Source: Bacteroidales bacterium (GTDB lineage: Bacteria; Bacteroidota; Bacteroidia; Bacteroidales; UBA932). From it: 37,164 nt of DNA. The stretch is taken from positions 1 through 37,164 of the forward strand of contig SUYV01000021.1 in NCBI GenBank assembly GCA_015060255.1, given 5' to 3'. A program made the translations under genes and the position numbers. Below are positions 14,672 to 23,895 of this stretch, one piece after another. Below the pieces are notes generated by a model. The model was not told the origin of the DNA and ran no database searches. It saw only the letters and a program-made list of their open reading frames with translations. Within the stretch, counting starts at the first letter, position 1. Every line of letters begins with the position of its first letter.

Positions 14672-17131
14672 TTATCTGCCTGTTATCTGTGATGATGTGC
14701 CCGTGGAGGTCTTGTAGCTCTGTGGCTCTCTGAATCCGATGAGGAAGTCCTTCACCGCCATTCTCTTCTTGCCTGCCAGCTGGAGTTCCGTAACGGATAT
14801 CGCTCCGTCTTCTGTCGCTATCGCAAGATATGTCTTTCCGTCCGACAGTATCGTTCCCGGCTCGACTGCTGTGCTGAATCCGCACTGCGCAAGCATAGCC
14901 GCATATTCTTCTCCCTCGACCTTGACGGTCCTGAATATCTTCATCTGGGTTGCCTTGTCATCCTTGACGAGTTCGGTGAATGCAGCCGGATAAGGACTTA
15001 GACCCCTGATGAGGTTGTAGATGTCCTTTGTCGAGCTTCTCCAGTCTATATGACAAAGCTCTCTGGTAAGCTTCGGTGCGGTCTTCAGTATTTCGGAACC
15101 CTGGATGAAGCTCTTCTGTACTCTCAGTTCCACATTGTTTTCAATTATGGCTTCGACAGTGTTTACAACCAGTGTGGAACCGAGCGCCATAAGTTTGTCA
15201 TGTACTTCTCCGACAGTTTCGTCAGGTCCGATCTTACAATCATATCTGTACATGATGCCACCCGTGTCCATTCCGTCATCAATCATGAACGTGGTCACTC
15301 CGGTAGTCTTCTCGCCATTGATTACGGCCCAATTGATAGGAGCTGCTCCTCGATACTGTGGGAGGAGGGCTGCGTGGAGGTTGAATGTGCCAAGCTTAGG
15401 GATTTCCCATACTACCTTAGGGAGCATCCTGAAGGCAACCACGACGAATATGTCCGCCTTCCATGCCTTGAGGGCATCAAGAAATCCGGGGTCCTTGAGC
15501 GATACAGGCTGCAGTACAGGAATGCCATGCTCGACTGCATATTTCTTTACAGCACTTTCATTTACCTTGAGTCCGCGTCCGCTGGCCTTGTCAGCTACAG
15601 TTACGACGCCTACTACGTTGTATCCGTTCTTTATGAGCTCGTCGAGCGGTGCTACGGCGAACTCAGGCGTACCCATATATACTATACGGGTCTTCTTGAA
15701 AACTCCCATTATCTTTGCCTTTATCTTCTTTAAAACGTTCTTGATGTTTCCAAGATTGAAGATTGATGAATCATTTATTGCCTGCCATGTGAGGTAAAGA
15801 CCTGTAGGAAGCAGGATGTATGAAGATATGAACACACCGTGGAACGGACCTATAGCACCGTCACGAGCCAGTTTTGTTCCTGTGATGTCGATTACCCAGT
15901 AGAACACGAAGAAGAGCACTGAGATTATGGCCGGCGTTCCTAGTCCTCCCTTCCTGATGAGCGCTCCCAGAGGGGCTCCGATGAAGAAGAAGATCAGGCA
16001 GGCTATCGACAGCGCGAACTTCTTGAGGATCTCGATGTCGATGAGCCTCAGAGTATAGGTGTGATGGTATCTTTCACGAGAGAATGATGCGAGCGACATC
16101 TGCAGGTCGCTTGCGTTGCTTTTTGCCCTTTCAAGCGCCTGTATCTCTGCTTCAAGCGTCTTCCATCTGTTTTCCTCCTTCTTGACAAACGGAGTTGTCC
16201 TTCCGGCCTTGCCGGTGGAGTCAAGCTGTGCGTTATATCTCAGTACCCTGGAGGTTCTGACCGACTTGATGTTCTCTTTCTTTCCAGCCTCGTTGAGGGC
16301 TCCGATAGAGTCCTGACCATGCTGCAGCTGCTTCAGGTTCATTGACTTGACTTGGTCGTCGAATCTGCTGGAGTCGGATTTCTGGAAAGCGTAGTTTTCA
16401 AGCGGAATGATGAGTTCCTGTTTCTGGAAATCGATCTTCTGCAGAGTCAGCGTGGTATCGCGGTATTTCTTTGTGTTGGTCTCCTCGTAGTTGGCTCCGT
16501 CGAAGAGGCTGAAAGTCAGGTAGGTCTTGTCCTTTGACATCTTCATCATCGCAGAGTCAGCGAGTGTGAGACTTGTGTTACCCTTGTTCTTCGTATGATT
16601 GTATACCATCACTCCGTACATCATGTCGGTCTCGTCGTTCCTTTCATTGACGCGGAGAATGTATCCCTCGATACCATTATAGAACGTTCCGGTCGGGATC
16701 TTGATCTCTTCCTTAGTCTTTCCGATGTCGTCCCTGAGAGTATAGATCTTGTTGTATGCGACAGGGATGAGATCGTTGGAAATGAAGAATGCGCCTATGC
16801 TGATCACTCCACATACAAGCCCCAGCGGAATAAGTACGCGCTGAAGCGAAATGCCGGCCGCCTTTATGGCAAGGAGCTCGTTGTTCTCTCCCAATGTTCC
16901 CAATGTCATCATTGACGACAGGAGGGTGGCAAGCGGGAGAGAGAGGGGAAGCAGGGTAGCGCTTCCCCATCCGAGGAATTCAAGTATGACCTTGAAACTG
17001 AGTCCTTTACCTACGAGTTCGTCGATATACAGCCAAAGAAACTGCATCATGAGAATGAAGACAACGACCAGCAGGATCGCTATGAACGGTCCTACGAATG
17101 ATTTCAATATGAACTGGTCGAGCTTCTTCAT
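14672..17131 (-). CDS. fmt: Fusion: LptF/G-type permease plus methionyl-tRNA formyltransferase
   Basis: One uninterrupted 819-residue frame encodes two proteins. Residues 1 to about 474 are an LptF/LptG-type permease: three N-terminal helices, a periplasmic domain longer than in the tgt-linked paralogue with a charged segment near 270-370, and helices near 381-402, 410-430 and 440-460. Residues 475-819 are a complete Fmt, which formylates Met-tRNAfMet. It starts MGVFKKTRIVYMGTPEFAV, has catalytic N584 and H586 in FNLHAALLPQYRG and D622 in DDGMDTGG, and ends with a normal C-terminal OB-like domain. Met475 (codon 15709-15707) is where a separate Fmt would begin, so internal initiation could also release a soluble enzyme. 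The permease C-terminus faces the cytoplasm in this family, compatible with an attached Fmt. It follows alaS by 3 nt. Confidence 0.88.
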   Translation of the reverse strand: MKKLDQFILKSFVGPFIAILLVVVFILMMQFLWLYIDELVGKGLSFKVILEFLGWGSATLLPLSLPLATLLSSMMTLGTLGENNELLAIKAAGISLQRVLIPLGLVCGVISIGAFFISNDLIPVAYNKIYTLRDDIGKTKEEIKIPTGTFYNGIEGYILRVNERNDETDMMYGVMVYNHTKNKGNTSLTLADSAMMKMSKDKTYLTFSLFDGANYEETNTKKYRDTTLTLQKIDFQKQELIIPLENYAFQKSDSSRFDDQVKSMNLKQLQHGQDSIGALNEAGKKENIKSVRTSRVLRYNAQLDSTGKAGRTTPFVKKEENRWKTLEAEIQALERAKSNASDLQMSLASFSRERYHHTYTLRLIDIEILKKFALSIACLIFFFIGAPLGALIRKGGLGTPAIISVLFFVFYWVIDITGTKLARDGAIGPFHGVFISSYILLPTGLYLTWQAINDSSIFNLGNIKNVLKKIKAKIMGVFKKTRIVYMGTPEFAVAPLDELIKNGYNVVGVVTVADKASGRGLKVNESAVKKYAVEHGIPVLQPVSLKDPGFLDALKAWKADIFVVVAFRMLPKVVWEIPKLGTFNLHAALLPQYRGAAPINWAVINGEKTTGVTTFMIDDGMDTGGIMYRYDCKIGPDETVGEVHDKLMALGSTLVVNTVEAIIENNVELRVQKSFIQGSEILKTAPKLTRELCHIDWRSSTKDIYNLIRGLSPYPAAFTELVKDDKATQMKIFRTVKVEGEEYAAMLAQCGFSTAVEPGTILSDGKTYLAIATEDGAISVTELQLAGKKRMAVKDFLIGFREPQSYKTSTGTSSQITGR

Positions 17132-17134
17132 TCT

Positions 17135-19750
17135 TTATCTGGTTGCTGCATCGATCATCTTGGCAAGAGCGTCCTTGAGACCCTCTGTGTTCTTTCCTCC
17201 TGCTGTAGCCAATCCCGGCTGTCCGCCGCCACCGCCCATGATGAGCTTGGCTGCTTCACGTACATCGGCACCGGCGTTATGACCAGCCTTCACGAGATCG
17301 TCTGAGTACATGAGAAGGAGCTGCGGCTTGCCTGCTGCCTCGAATGCTGCGGCGATGACAAGATTCTGTGCCTCCTTCTGGAGCATGAACGCTGCATTCT
17401 TGAGCATTGCAGGATCTACGCTGTAGTCGATGCTGACCACGTTTGTGCCGTTTATATCCTTAGCCATGCCCTTGAGACTGTTCTTTAGGGTAACGGTCTT
17501 TTCCTTGACGATTTCTTCCATCTGTTTCTTGTATGCTTCGTTCTCCTCAACCATTTTCCTGATGGCTCCTGCAAGGTCAGGTACGTTGTTGAAGAAAGCC
17601 TTTGCAATGCGAAGAGTGGTTTCCATTCCGTCCACGAGAAGTTCTGCATGAACGCCTGTAGTAGCCTCGATTCTTCGTACTCCGGCAGCGATGGCTGACT
17701 CTGAAACGATCTTGAAGAATCCGATCTGGCCTGTGGCTGCAGCATGAGTTCCTCCGCAGAGTTCGCATGAGTCTCCGAACTTCACTACACGCACGGTGTC
17801 GCCGTATTTTTCTCCGAAGAGAGCCATGGCGCCCATCTCCTGAGCCTGCTCCATTGTCGCATTGCGGTTCTCGTCAAGCGGGTTGTTGGCTCTGATGAGT
17901 GCGTTCACGCGATTCTCGACAAGGTCGATCTGCTCATCGCTGAGTTTCTCGAAATGCGAGAAGTCGAAGCGGAAATATTTGTCACATACATATGAACCCT
18001 TCTGCTCTACATGTGTGCCGAGGATCTCGCGGAGAGCCTGGTGGAGGAGGTGGGTTGCAGTATGGTTGTTCTCGATCTGAATCCTGCGCTCTGCATCCAC
18101 ATGGAGGCTGAAGCTCTCTGTGCAGTCTGCAGGGATGCGTTCTGCAACGTGGATGGTGAGGTTGTTCTCCTTTATGGTATTGATGATGTTGATCTTCTCG
18201 CCGCTCTCCGAAAGGATGTAGCCGGTGTCGCCTACCTGTCCTCCCATCTCAGCATAGAACGGAGTGCGCTCGAACACGAGCTGGTACATTGTCTTGTTCT
18301 TGGCCTTTACGGTGCGGTGACGGGTGAGCTGTACGCCCTCAAGCTCGGTTGCGTCGTAGCCGCAGAACTCGATGTTGTCGCAGTGTGCGAACTCCACCCA
18401 GTCGCCTGACTCGATTGCAGTGGCATTGCGCGCCCTGTCCTTCTGTTTCTGGAGCTCGACCTGGAAGCCCTCGAGGTCGATGGTGTATCCTTTCTCGGAT
18501 GCGATGAGCTCCGAAAGGTCGATAGGGAATCCGAATGTATCGTAGAGTACGAATGCGTCCTCGCCGCTGATGACCTTGGTCTCTGCAGACTTTGCCATGA
18601 TGTTGTCCATCAGGCGGATACCTCTGTCAAGAGTGCGGAGGAAAGCCATCTCCTCTTCCTTGATCACACGCTCGATGAGGGTCTGCTGCTTCACGATCTC
18701 TGGGTAGAATTCGCCCATGTCGTCAACGAGCTGCTGTACGAGACGGCAGAGGAAAGGCTCGTTGAAGCCGAGGAATGTGTAGCCGTAGCGCACCGCGCGG
18801 CGGAGGATTCGGCGGATCACATAGCCTGCCTTCACATTTGAAGGAAGCTGGCCGTCGGCGATTGAGAAGCTGATTGCACGGATGTGGTCGGCGATCACAC
18901 GCATCGCGATGTCTTCCTGCTCATTCACGCCGTATTTGTGTCCCGAAAGCTCCTCGATCTTGCCGATCATTCCTGTGAACACGTCTGTATCATAGTTTGA
19001 TTTCTTGCCCTGGAGAGCCATGCAAAGGCGCTCAAAGCCCATTCCTGTGTCCACGTTCTTGTTAGGGAGAAGCTCAAGCTCTCCGTTCGCCTTGCGGTTA
19101 TACTGCATGAACACGTTATTCCAGATTTCGATCACGAGAGGATGATCCTTGTTTACAAGTGAAGCTCCCGGAACTGCTGCGCGCTCTTCATCATCCCTGA
19201 GGTCGATGTGGATCTCGGAGCATGGTCCGCAAGGGCCTGTGTCTCCCATTTCCCAGAAATTGTCCTTCTTGTTTCCAAAGAGGATCCTGTCCTCAGGAAG
19301 ATGTCTCTTCCATGCCTCCATCGCCTCTGTGTCGAGCTGTGTGCCGTCTGCCTCGGAACCCTCGAACACTGTCGCATAGAGTCTGTCCTTGTCGAGTTTG
19401 TATACCTCTGTGAGGAGTTCCCATGCCCAGTCGATCGCCTCGTTCTTGAAATAGTCGCCGAAGCTCCAGTTTCCGAGCATCTCGAACATTGTATGATGAT
19501 ATGTATCGCGTCCTACCTCCTCGAGGTCGTTATGCTTTCCGCTTACGCGGAGACATTTCTGGCTGTCTGCAACCCTCTTCCATTTGGCAGGGCTGTTGCC
19601 GAGGAACCAATCCTTGAACTGATTCATGCCGGCGTTGGTGAACATAAGTGTCGGATCGTTCTTCACAACCATCGGTGCCGAAGGCACGATCTGATGGCCC
19701 TTAGATGCGAAGAAGTCCAGAAAGGCTTTTCTAATCTCTTTTGAAGTCAT
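17135..19750 (-). CDS. alaS: Alanine--tRNA ligase
   Basis: The 871-residue class II synthetase charges tRNA-Ala and edits mischarged Ser and Gly. The N-terminus ([19 protein letters not shown]) begins the catalytic core, with [14 protein letters not shown] and [13 protein letters not shown]. The editing-domain zinc site is complete: H563 and H567 in HTATHLLH, C665 and H669 in CGGTH. The C-Ala tail ends in the glycine-rich [14 protein letters not shown]. Length is normal. It heads a minus-strand operon with the permease-Fmt fusion and thiN, and a -7 candidate lies 27 nt upstream. Grouping a tRNA ligase with Fmt is functionally coherent; the permease is the odd member. Confidence 0.97.
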   Translation of the reverse strand: MTSKEIRKAFLDFFASKGHQIVPSAPMVVKNDPTLMFTNAGMNQFKDWFLGNSPAKWKRVADSQKCLRVSGKHNDLEEVGRDTYHHTMFEMLGNWSFGDYFKNEAIDWAWELLTEVYKLDKDRLYATVFEGSEADGTQLDTEAMEAWKRHLPEDRILFGNKKDNFWEMGDTGPCGPCSEIHIDLRDDEERAAVPGASLVNKDHPLVIEIWNNVFMQYNRKANGELELLPNKNVDTGMGFERLCMALQGKKSNYDTDVFTGMIGKIEELSGHKYGVNEQEDIAMRVIADHIRAISFSIADGQLPSNVKAGYVIRRILRRAVRYGYTFLGFNEPFLCRLVQQLVDDMGEFYPEIVKQQTLIERVIKEEEMAFLRTLDRGIRLMDNIMAKSAETKVISGEDAFVLYDTFGFPIDLSELIASEKGYTIDLEGFQVELQKQKDRARNATAIESGDWVEFAHCDNIEFCGYDATELEGVQLTRHRTVKAKNKTMYQLVFERTPFYAEMGGQVGDTGYILSESGEKINIINTIKENNLTIHVAERIPADCTESFSLHVDAERRIQIENNHTATHLLHQALREILGTHVEQKGSYVCDKYFRFDFSHFEKLSDEQIDLVENRVNALIRANNPLDENRNATMEQAQEMGAMALFGEKYGDTVRVVKFGDSCELCGGTHAAATGQIGFFKIVSESAIAAGVRRIEATTGVHAELLVDGMETTLRIAKAFFNNVPDLAGAIRKMVEENEAYKKQMEEIVKEKTVTLKNSLKGMAKDINGTNVVSIDYSVDPAMLKNAAFMLQKEAQNLVIAAAFEAAGKPQLLLMYSDDLVKAGHNAGADVREAAKLIMGGGGGQPGLATAGGKNTEGLKDALAKMIDAATR

Positions 19751-19776
19751 ATGTCGTTTCGTTTTTTTCCAACCTA

Positions 19777-19784
19777 CAAAAGTA
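19777..19784 (-). promoter_or_regulatory. Candidate -7 element for the alaS operon
   Basis: On the minus strand this reads TACTTTTG, a full TAnnTTTG match ending 26 nt before the alaS ATG. No clear -33 TTG is present at 20-nt spacing. It is part of the divergent spacer shared with the M23 peptidase genes. Confidence 0.45.
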
Positions 19785-19856
19785 CAACAAATTTCCGAAA
19801 TATTAACCTCAAATCTTGTTTTATATATTTTTTATAGAAGTATGCGATATTTTGAT

Positions 19857-19864
19857 TATCTTTG
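19857..19864 (+). promoter_or_regulatory. Candidate -7 element for the M23 peptidase genes
   Basis: TATCTTTG matches TAnnTTTG and ends only 6 nt before the ATG at 19871. With normal spacing, transcription would start at or next to the start codon, giving a leaderless or nearly leaderless mRNA. Confidence 0.55.
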
Positions 19865-19870
19865 CAGACT

Positions 19871-20887
19871 ATGCCGAAGGATAGAAGATACATATTCAAC
19901 AAGGAAACCCTTACTTATGAAGTGGTGAGGCAGTCCAGGAGGTCGCGTGTGTTCAAGACGTTGACCCTCTTTGCTGTAAGCCTGCTTCTTGCGGGGTTCT
20001 ATTTCTGGATTTATGTCTCGGTTCTCGGTCTCGAGCCTCCTAAGACCGCCTTGCTGAAGAAGAGCAATGCGGAATGGTCTTCGCGTATCGAGGTCCTGAA
20101 CAGGCAGCTTGACCAGTATAATGAGGATCTCACGTCTCTTCAGATGAGGGATGACGACATATACAGGTCCATCTTCGGTATGAACGAGATCCCGGCTGCG
20201 GTGAGAAATGCCGGATTCGGAGGCGTGAACAGATATGCGCATTATGATGACATAGATTCTGACGGTCTTCTGAAGAGGACTGCAGTAAGGCTGGATGTCC
20301 TTACCAAGAAATCTTATGTGCAGAGCAAATCGTTCGATGAGGTCGCCCAGCTGTCGAGACGGGCTGGTGAGATGGCTTCATGCATACCGGCGATTCCTCC
20401 TGTGAATCCGGATCCTAAGAAATACAGGCTTTCCAGCGGTTTCGGTTACAGAAGGGATCCTTTTACCGGCCGTTCAAAGCGTCATACCGGTGTGGACTTT
20501 GCCCTGAAACCCGGCAATCCGGTATATTCTACCGGAGACGGTGTCGTGGAGTCGGTGAAGTTCGAACTGTTCGGATATGGAAACCAGATCGTGATAGACC
20601 ACGGATTCGGATACAAGACCAGATATGCACATATGAAGTCGATCGGAGTTGCTGAAGGCATGAAGGTGAAGAGGGGAGAGTGCATAGGCTTGAGCGGCAA
20701 TTCGGGACGCTCGTCCGGCCCTCATCTGCATTATGAGGTGATGTACAAGGATGCTTTTGTAAATCCGGCCAACTATTATGACCTTTCGATCACTCCGGAA
20801 GAATATTCTACAATGGTGCAGGATATTGCCGATGCATCGGAGAGGATCACCCTTCATCCGTCACATCAGAAAAGGAGGAACCGATGA
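19871..20887 (+). CDS. M23 (LytM-type) peptidase, membrane-anchored, first of a tandem pair
   Basis: The 338-residue product has a basic N-terminus, one membrane helix at about 28-52, a short coiled-coil-like stretch near 65-95 and a C-terminal LytM domain. The metallopeptidase residues are intact: H205 and D209 in HTGVDF, and H285-L-H287 in GPHLHYEV. That predicts an active peptidoglycan endopeptidase in the periplasm, though some members of this layout instead activate other hydrolases. The ATG at 19871 is chosen over the TTG at 19862, which lies inside the promoter element. Its stop overlaps the next start as ATGA. Cell-wall remodelling during growth or division is inferred. Confidence 0.9.
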   Translation: MPKDRRYIFNKETLTYEVVRQSRRSRVFKTLTLFAVSLLLAGFYFWIYVSVLGLEPPKTALLKKSNAEWSSRIEVLNRQLDQYNEDLTSLQMRDDDIYRSIFGMNEIPAAVRNAGFGGVNRYAHYDDIDSDGLLKRTAVRLDVLTKKSYVQSKSFDEVAQLSRRAGEMASCIPAIPPVNPDPKKYRLSSGFGYRRDPFTGRSKRHTGVDFALKPGNPVYSTGDGVVESVKFELFGYGNQIVIDHGFGYKTRYAHMKSIGVAEGMKVKRGECIGLSGNSGRSSGPHLHYEVMYKDAFVNPANYYDLSITPEEYSTMVQDIADASERITLHPSHQKRRNR

Positions 20888-21834
20888 GCGGAGGATATAC
20901 ATACGATAAGGAGAGCGTAAGACTCCGGAAGGTCAGGACTTCTGTGTGGAAGAAGGTGCGCAGGGCGGTTCTGTTTTTTGTCGCATCTCTGTCTATGGCC
21001 GTGCTGTATTATGCGGTCTTTGCGCTTTTCTTCAGTACCGATACGGAGCGCCGTCTCAAGATGGAAAATGATATGTATCGCAGCGAGCTCCCGGAGCTGG
21101 AACGCAAGGAACGGCTTCTGGCTGATGTCGTTGACGGACTGAAGGCGCGCGACAACCGCATATATGAAGAGATATTCCATACGTCTGCGCCTGAGATGAA
21201 TCCGATGTCGGCTGTCGAATTCCTCGACGGACTGGATTCGATACCTGACGACAATATCGTAAGATATGCGGAAAAGAAGCTCATGTCTCTGGACAGGAGT
21301 GCTGCCGCAGTCGAGGATAATTTCAGGAGAATAATGGCGGCTGTGACCGATTCAGGGTTTGTCATGCCTCCTATGACCAATCCTCTCGATGACTTTACCT
21401 TTGCCCAGACAGGAGCGTCTGTGGGTAGCAAGATAAACCCGTTCTACAAGGTTCCTATGCCGCATAATGGTCTTGACCTGCTGGCGCATTCCGGTGAGCC
21501 GGTGCATTCGGCTGCGGACGGTGTCGTGACCGAGGTCGTCAGGTCCAGGAAAGGATTGGGCAATGTCGTAGTGGTCGATCATGGCGGTGGCTACAGGACA
21601 AGATATGCGCACCTTGCCGATATAGAGGTGGTGAGGGGACGCGTGGTCAAGAGAGGGACAAGGCTTGGATATGTGGGTGTGTCCGGCAACTCGTTTGCTC
21701 CTCACCTGCATTATGAAGTGCTGAAGGATACCCTTGTGCTGGATCCGGTAAACCATATGTTTGCATCAATGACTCCCGAGGAGTATATGAATACGCTTAT
21801 TCTGTCCGTATCCACCGGACAGTCAATGGATTGA
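20884..21834 (+). CDS. M23 (LytM-type) peptidase, second of a tandem pair
   Basis: The 316-residue protein repeats the plan of its neighbour: basic N-terminus, one membrane helix at about 27-50, a charged helical linker with an ELPELERKERLL heptad-like run, then a LytM domain. The zinc and catalytic residues H194, D198, H274 and H276 (HNGLD, PHLHYEV) are all present, so both copies look catalytically competent. The two differ widely outside the catalytic motifs, which suggests an old duplication with separate roles. The ATGA overlap with the upstream gene (20884-20887) implies translational coupling and matched amounts, possibly a heteromeric pair. Confidence 0.9.
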   Translation: MSGGYTYDKESVRLRKVRTSVWKKVRRAVLFFVASLSMAVLYYAVFALFFSTDTERRLKMENDMYRSELPELERKERLLADVVDGLKARDNRIYEEIFHTSAPEMNPMSAVEFLDGLDSIPDDNIVRYAEKKLMSLDRSAAAVEDNFRRIMAAVTDSGFVMPPMTNPLDDFTFAQTGASVGSKINPFYKVPMPHNGLDLLAHSGEPVHSAADGVVTEVVRSRKGLGNVVVVDHGGGYRTRYAHLADIEVVRGRVVKRGTRLGYVGVSGNSFAPHLHYEVLKDTLVLDPVNHMFASMTPEEYMNTLILSVSTGQSMD

Positions 21835-21840
21835 CAGATG

Positions 21841-21872
21841 TCATCCTGAGGAACGAAGTGACGTGAGGATCT
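21841..21872. repeat. Intergenic repeat before merR-type gene (variant form)
   Basis: The segment TCATCCTGAGGAACGAAGTG followed by ACGTGAGGATCT resembles, at its ends, the CATCCCGAG...GGGATCT repeat seen three more times downstream. It begins 6 nt after the peptidase stop and ends 11 nt before the next ATG. Confidence 0.55.
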
Positions 21873-21883
21873 AAAATATTATT

Positions 21884-22201
21884 ATGGAAAAGTATTTCTA
21901 CACCATCGGCGAAGTTGCCGAAATCCTTGGAGAGAGCACCTCTCTTGTAAGGTTCTGGTCAAATGAATTTCCAAAGTTCATCAAGCCCCAGAGGAACGCT
22001 AAGGGAAACCGCCTTTTTACCAAGGAGGATCTCGAGACGTTCAAGCATATCCACCTGCTTGTAAAGGTGGAAGGCCTTACTCTTGAGGGAGCTGCCAAGC
22101 GTCTGAAGGGTGACAGAAAAGAGGTTGTAAACAAGGCACGCGTGCTGGAGAATCTGAGGGCCATCCGTCAGCAGCTGACCGAAATCCGTCAGGACCTGTA
22201 G
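21884..22201 (+). CDS. MerR-family transcriptional regulator (short)
   Basis: The 105-residue protein has a MerR-type winged helix at the N-terminus: YTIGEVAEILGESTSLVRFW is the helix-turn-helix, and NAKGNRLFTKEDLETFKHIHLL is the wing and following helix. A short C-terminal helix (VLENLRAIRQQLTEIRQDL) could form the antiparallel dimer coiled coil. There is no effector domain or metal-binding cysteine set, so the signal is unknown. This compact form is common in Bacteroidetes, often beside M23 peptidase and Nif3-type genes as here. Target genes cannot be read from the sequence. Confidence 0.88.
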   Translation: MEKYFYTIGEVAEILGESTSLVRFWSNEFPKFIKPQRNAKGNRLFTKEDLETFKHIHLLVKVEGLTLEGAAKRLKGDRKEVVNKARVLENLRAIRQQLTEIRQDL

Positions 22202-22208
22202 TCCTCAT

Positions 22209-22274
22209 CATCCCGAGCTTGTCTCCTGTCATCCCGAGCTAGCCTCCTGTCATCCCGAGCTTGTCGAGGGATCT
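22209..22274. repeat. Tandem 21-bp repeat, three units of the CATCCCGAG family
   Basis: CATCCCGAGC occurs at 22209, 22230 and 22251, an exact 21-bp period. The first two units end in CTCCTGT, and the last ends in the longer TTGTCGAGGGATCT form found at 26315-26340 and 26767-26792. The array fills the spacer between the MerR and Nif3 genes and ends 12 nt before the Nif3 ATG. Confidence 0.9.
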
Positions 22275-22286
22275 AAATGTAGAATC

Positions 22287-23063
22287 ATGAAAGTAAAAGA
22301 TATAATATCGACAATAGAGTCTTTCGCCCCGCTCTCCATCCAGGAACGATGGGATAACAGCGGATTATGCGTGGGCTCGCCTGAAGATGAGGTACACTCG
22401 GTGCTTCTTGGGCTGGACTGTACGCCTGAACTGGTGGACGAGGCCATTGCATGCGGCGCCGACATGATAGTGACTCACCATCCGCTGATCTTTTCCGGAC
22501 TTAAGAATATTTCCCCGGAAAATATGGTAGGTGCGGCGGTAATCAAGGCCATTAAGGCTGGGATAAGCATATATGCTGCACATACCAGTGCTGACAAGGT
22601 GCTGGCCGGTGTCAGTGGTGCCATGGCCGCAAGGTTGGGGCTGACAGATGTGGAAATCCTTGATGAAGATGGGGACGGTACCGGACTTGGAGTGGTCGGA
22701 AATCTCCCGGAGCCGCTTCCTGCAGAGGAAATGACGAGACTCGTCAAGGAGAAGTTCGGATTGAAGGTGCTCAAGTCGTCAAGACCTCTGGAAGGCATGA
22801 TCAGCCGCGTGGCGATGTGTGGAGGTTCAGGACGTTCGCTCATAGGGGCGGCAATGAAGTCAGGGGCACAGCTGTATGTCAGCGGTGACATTTCATATCA
22901 TGACTTTTTTACCGAAAAAGGCTTTATGATAATGGATATAGGCCATTATGAAAGTGAAATAGAGATAGTTGACATTTTATTTTCTTTGATAAAGAAAAAT
23001 TTTCCTACCTTTGCGGTTCGCATTACTCAGAATATAAATAGTAACCCGATATATTATTTTTAA
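22287..23063 (+). CDS. Nif3-like dinuclear metal-centre protein (YbgI/DUF34)
   Basis: The 258-residue product belongs to the Nif3 family of toroidal hexamers with a two-metal site. Ligand motifs are THHP (H64, H65), H99 and D103 in YAAHTSAD, and H220 and E224 in DIGHYESE. N-terminal WDNSGLCVG is the family signature. It is the short form without the PII-like insert of 370-residue homologues. A role as GTP cyclohydrolase I type 2 is often written in databases, but I would not assert it. It is followed after 5 nt by the zinc-ribbon coiled-coil gene, a pairing conserved in many bacteria. Confidence 0.92.
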   Translation: MKVKDIISTIESFAPLSIQERWDNSGLCVGSPEDEVHSVLLGLDCTPELVDEAIACGADMIVTHHPLIFSGLKNISPENMVGAAVIKAIKAGISIYAAHTSADKVLAGVSGAMAARLGLTDVEILDEDGDGTGLGVVGNLPEPLPAEEMTRLVKEKFGLKVLKSSRPLEGMISRVAMCGGSGRSLIGAAMKSGAQLYVSGDISYHDFFTEKGFMIMDIGHYESEIEIVDILFSLIKKNFPTFAVRITQNINSNPIYYF

Positions 23064-23068
23064 GCGAT

Positions 23069-23878
23069 ATGGCTAAAAAGACAAAGAAAATCGAAACTCC
23101 GATTGACCAGAGAGAAACCTTCGTGTCGATTCAGAAGAGCTTTGCAGACTCGGATCTCACAGTAGCTGAGAAGCTGAAGACCCTGTATGCACTCCAGCAG
23201 GCTGATACAGAGATTGACAAGATCCTTCAGCTTAGAGGAGAACTCCCTATGGAGGTGGAGCAGCTTGAGAACGAGATCGCTGAACTCAAGGCTAAGTCTG
23301 CACGCATCTCGGAGCAGATCGAGGAGATGAACAAGTTCATCGCGGAGAACAAGCTCAACATTACCGAGTGCGATGCTCAGATTGAGAAGTACAAGGGTCA
23401 GCTCGACAATATCTCAAACAGCCGAGAGTATGATTCTCTCAACAAGGAGATCGAGAATCAGGGCCTCCTCAGACAGATTGCTGAGAAGCACATCGGTGAG
23501 GCAAAGGAGCGTATCTTCGAGAAGAAGAATGACCTTGAGGTAGTCAAGGAAAAGATTTCCGTGAGAATGGATGACCTTGATGCAAAGCAGAAGGAGCTCG
23601 CTACAATCGTTGAGTCAACTTCAAAGGAAGAGGAGAAGCTTCGTGCAAACAGAGAGACTTGCGCGGCTAAGATCGATGCAAGGACAATGAGCGCATACGA
23701 GCGTATCCGTCAGAGCTGCAACAACCATCTTGCTGTGGTTTCAGTGTTCAACGGTGACTCTTGTGGCGGATGTTTCAATACAATCGCTCCTCAGAGACTC
23801 ATTGACATCGCTTCAAACAGGAAGATGATCATTTGTGAGCATTGTGGAAGAATACTTGTAAATCCTGATTTCGAATAA
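23069..23878 (+). CDS. C4-type zinc-ribbon coiled-coil protein (DUF164 / zf-RING_7)
   Basis: The 269-residue protein is mostly a long antiparallel coiled coil (about residues 35-205, rich in E, K, Q and L heptads such as EVEQLENEIAELKAKSARIS). A C-terminal zinc ribbon has four cysteines: C232-GG-C235 and C256-EH-C259. The fold resembles the Helicobacter HP0958 type of chaperone and RNA-binding protein, but its role in Bacteroidetes is unknown. It sits between Nif3 and dnaB in a tight plus-strand cluster (5 nt and 17 nt gaps). A structural or nucleic-acid-binding role is inferred from the ribbon. Confidence 0.9.
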   Translation: MAKKTKKIETPIDQRETFVSIQKSFADSDLTVAEKLKTLYALQQADTEIDKILQLRGELPMEVEQLENEIAELKAKSARISEQIEEMNKFIAENKLNITECDAQIEKYKGQLDNISNSREYDSLNKEIENQGLLRQIAEKHIGEAKERIFEKKNDLEVVKEKISVRMDDLDAKQKELATIVESTSKEEEKLRANRETCAAKIDARTMSAYERIRQSCNNHLAVVSVFNGDSCGGCFNTIAPQRLIDIASNRKMIICEHCGRILVNPDFE

Positions 23879-23895
23879 TCTGGAACGGAAACAAT

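Noticed and set aside
15050..15797. Two overlapping open frames (227 and 230 codons) antisense to the Fmt domain
   Set aside because: Both mirror the conserved Fmt coding sequence in other frames and have no independent features.
14672..17131. The permease-Fmt fusion considered as a frameshift artefact
   Set aside because: Both halves read cleanly in one frame with normal composition up to and across the junction, so I keep the fusion. A missing base cannot be fully excluded without reads.
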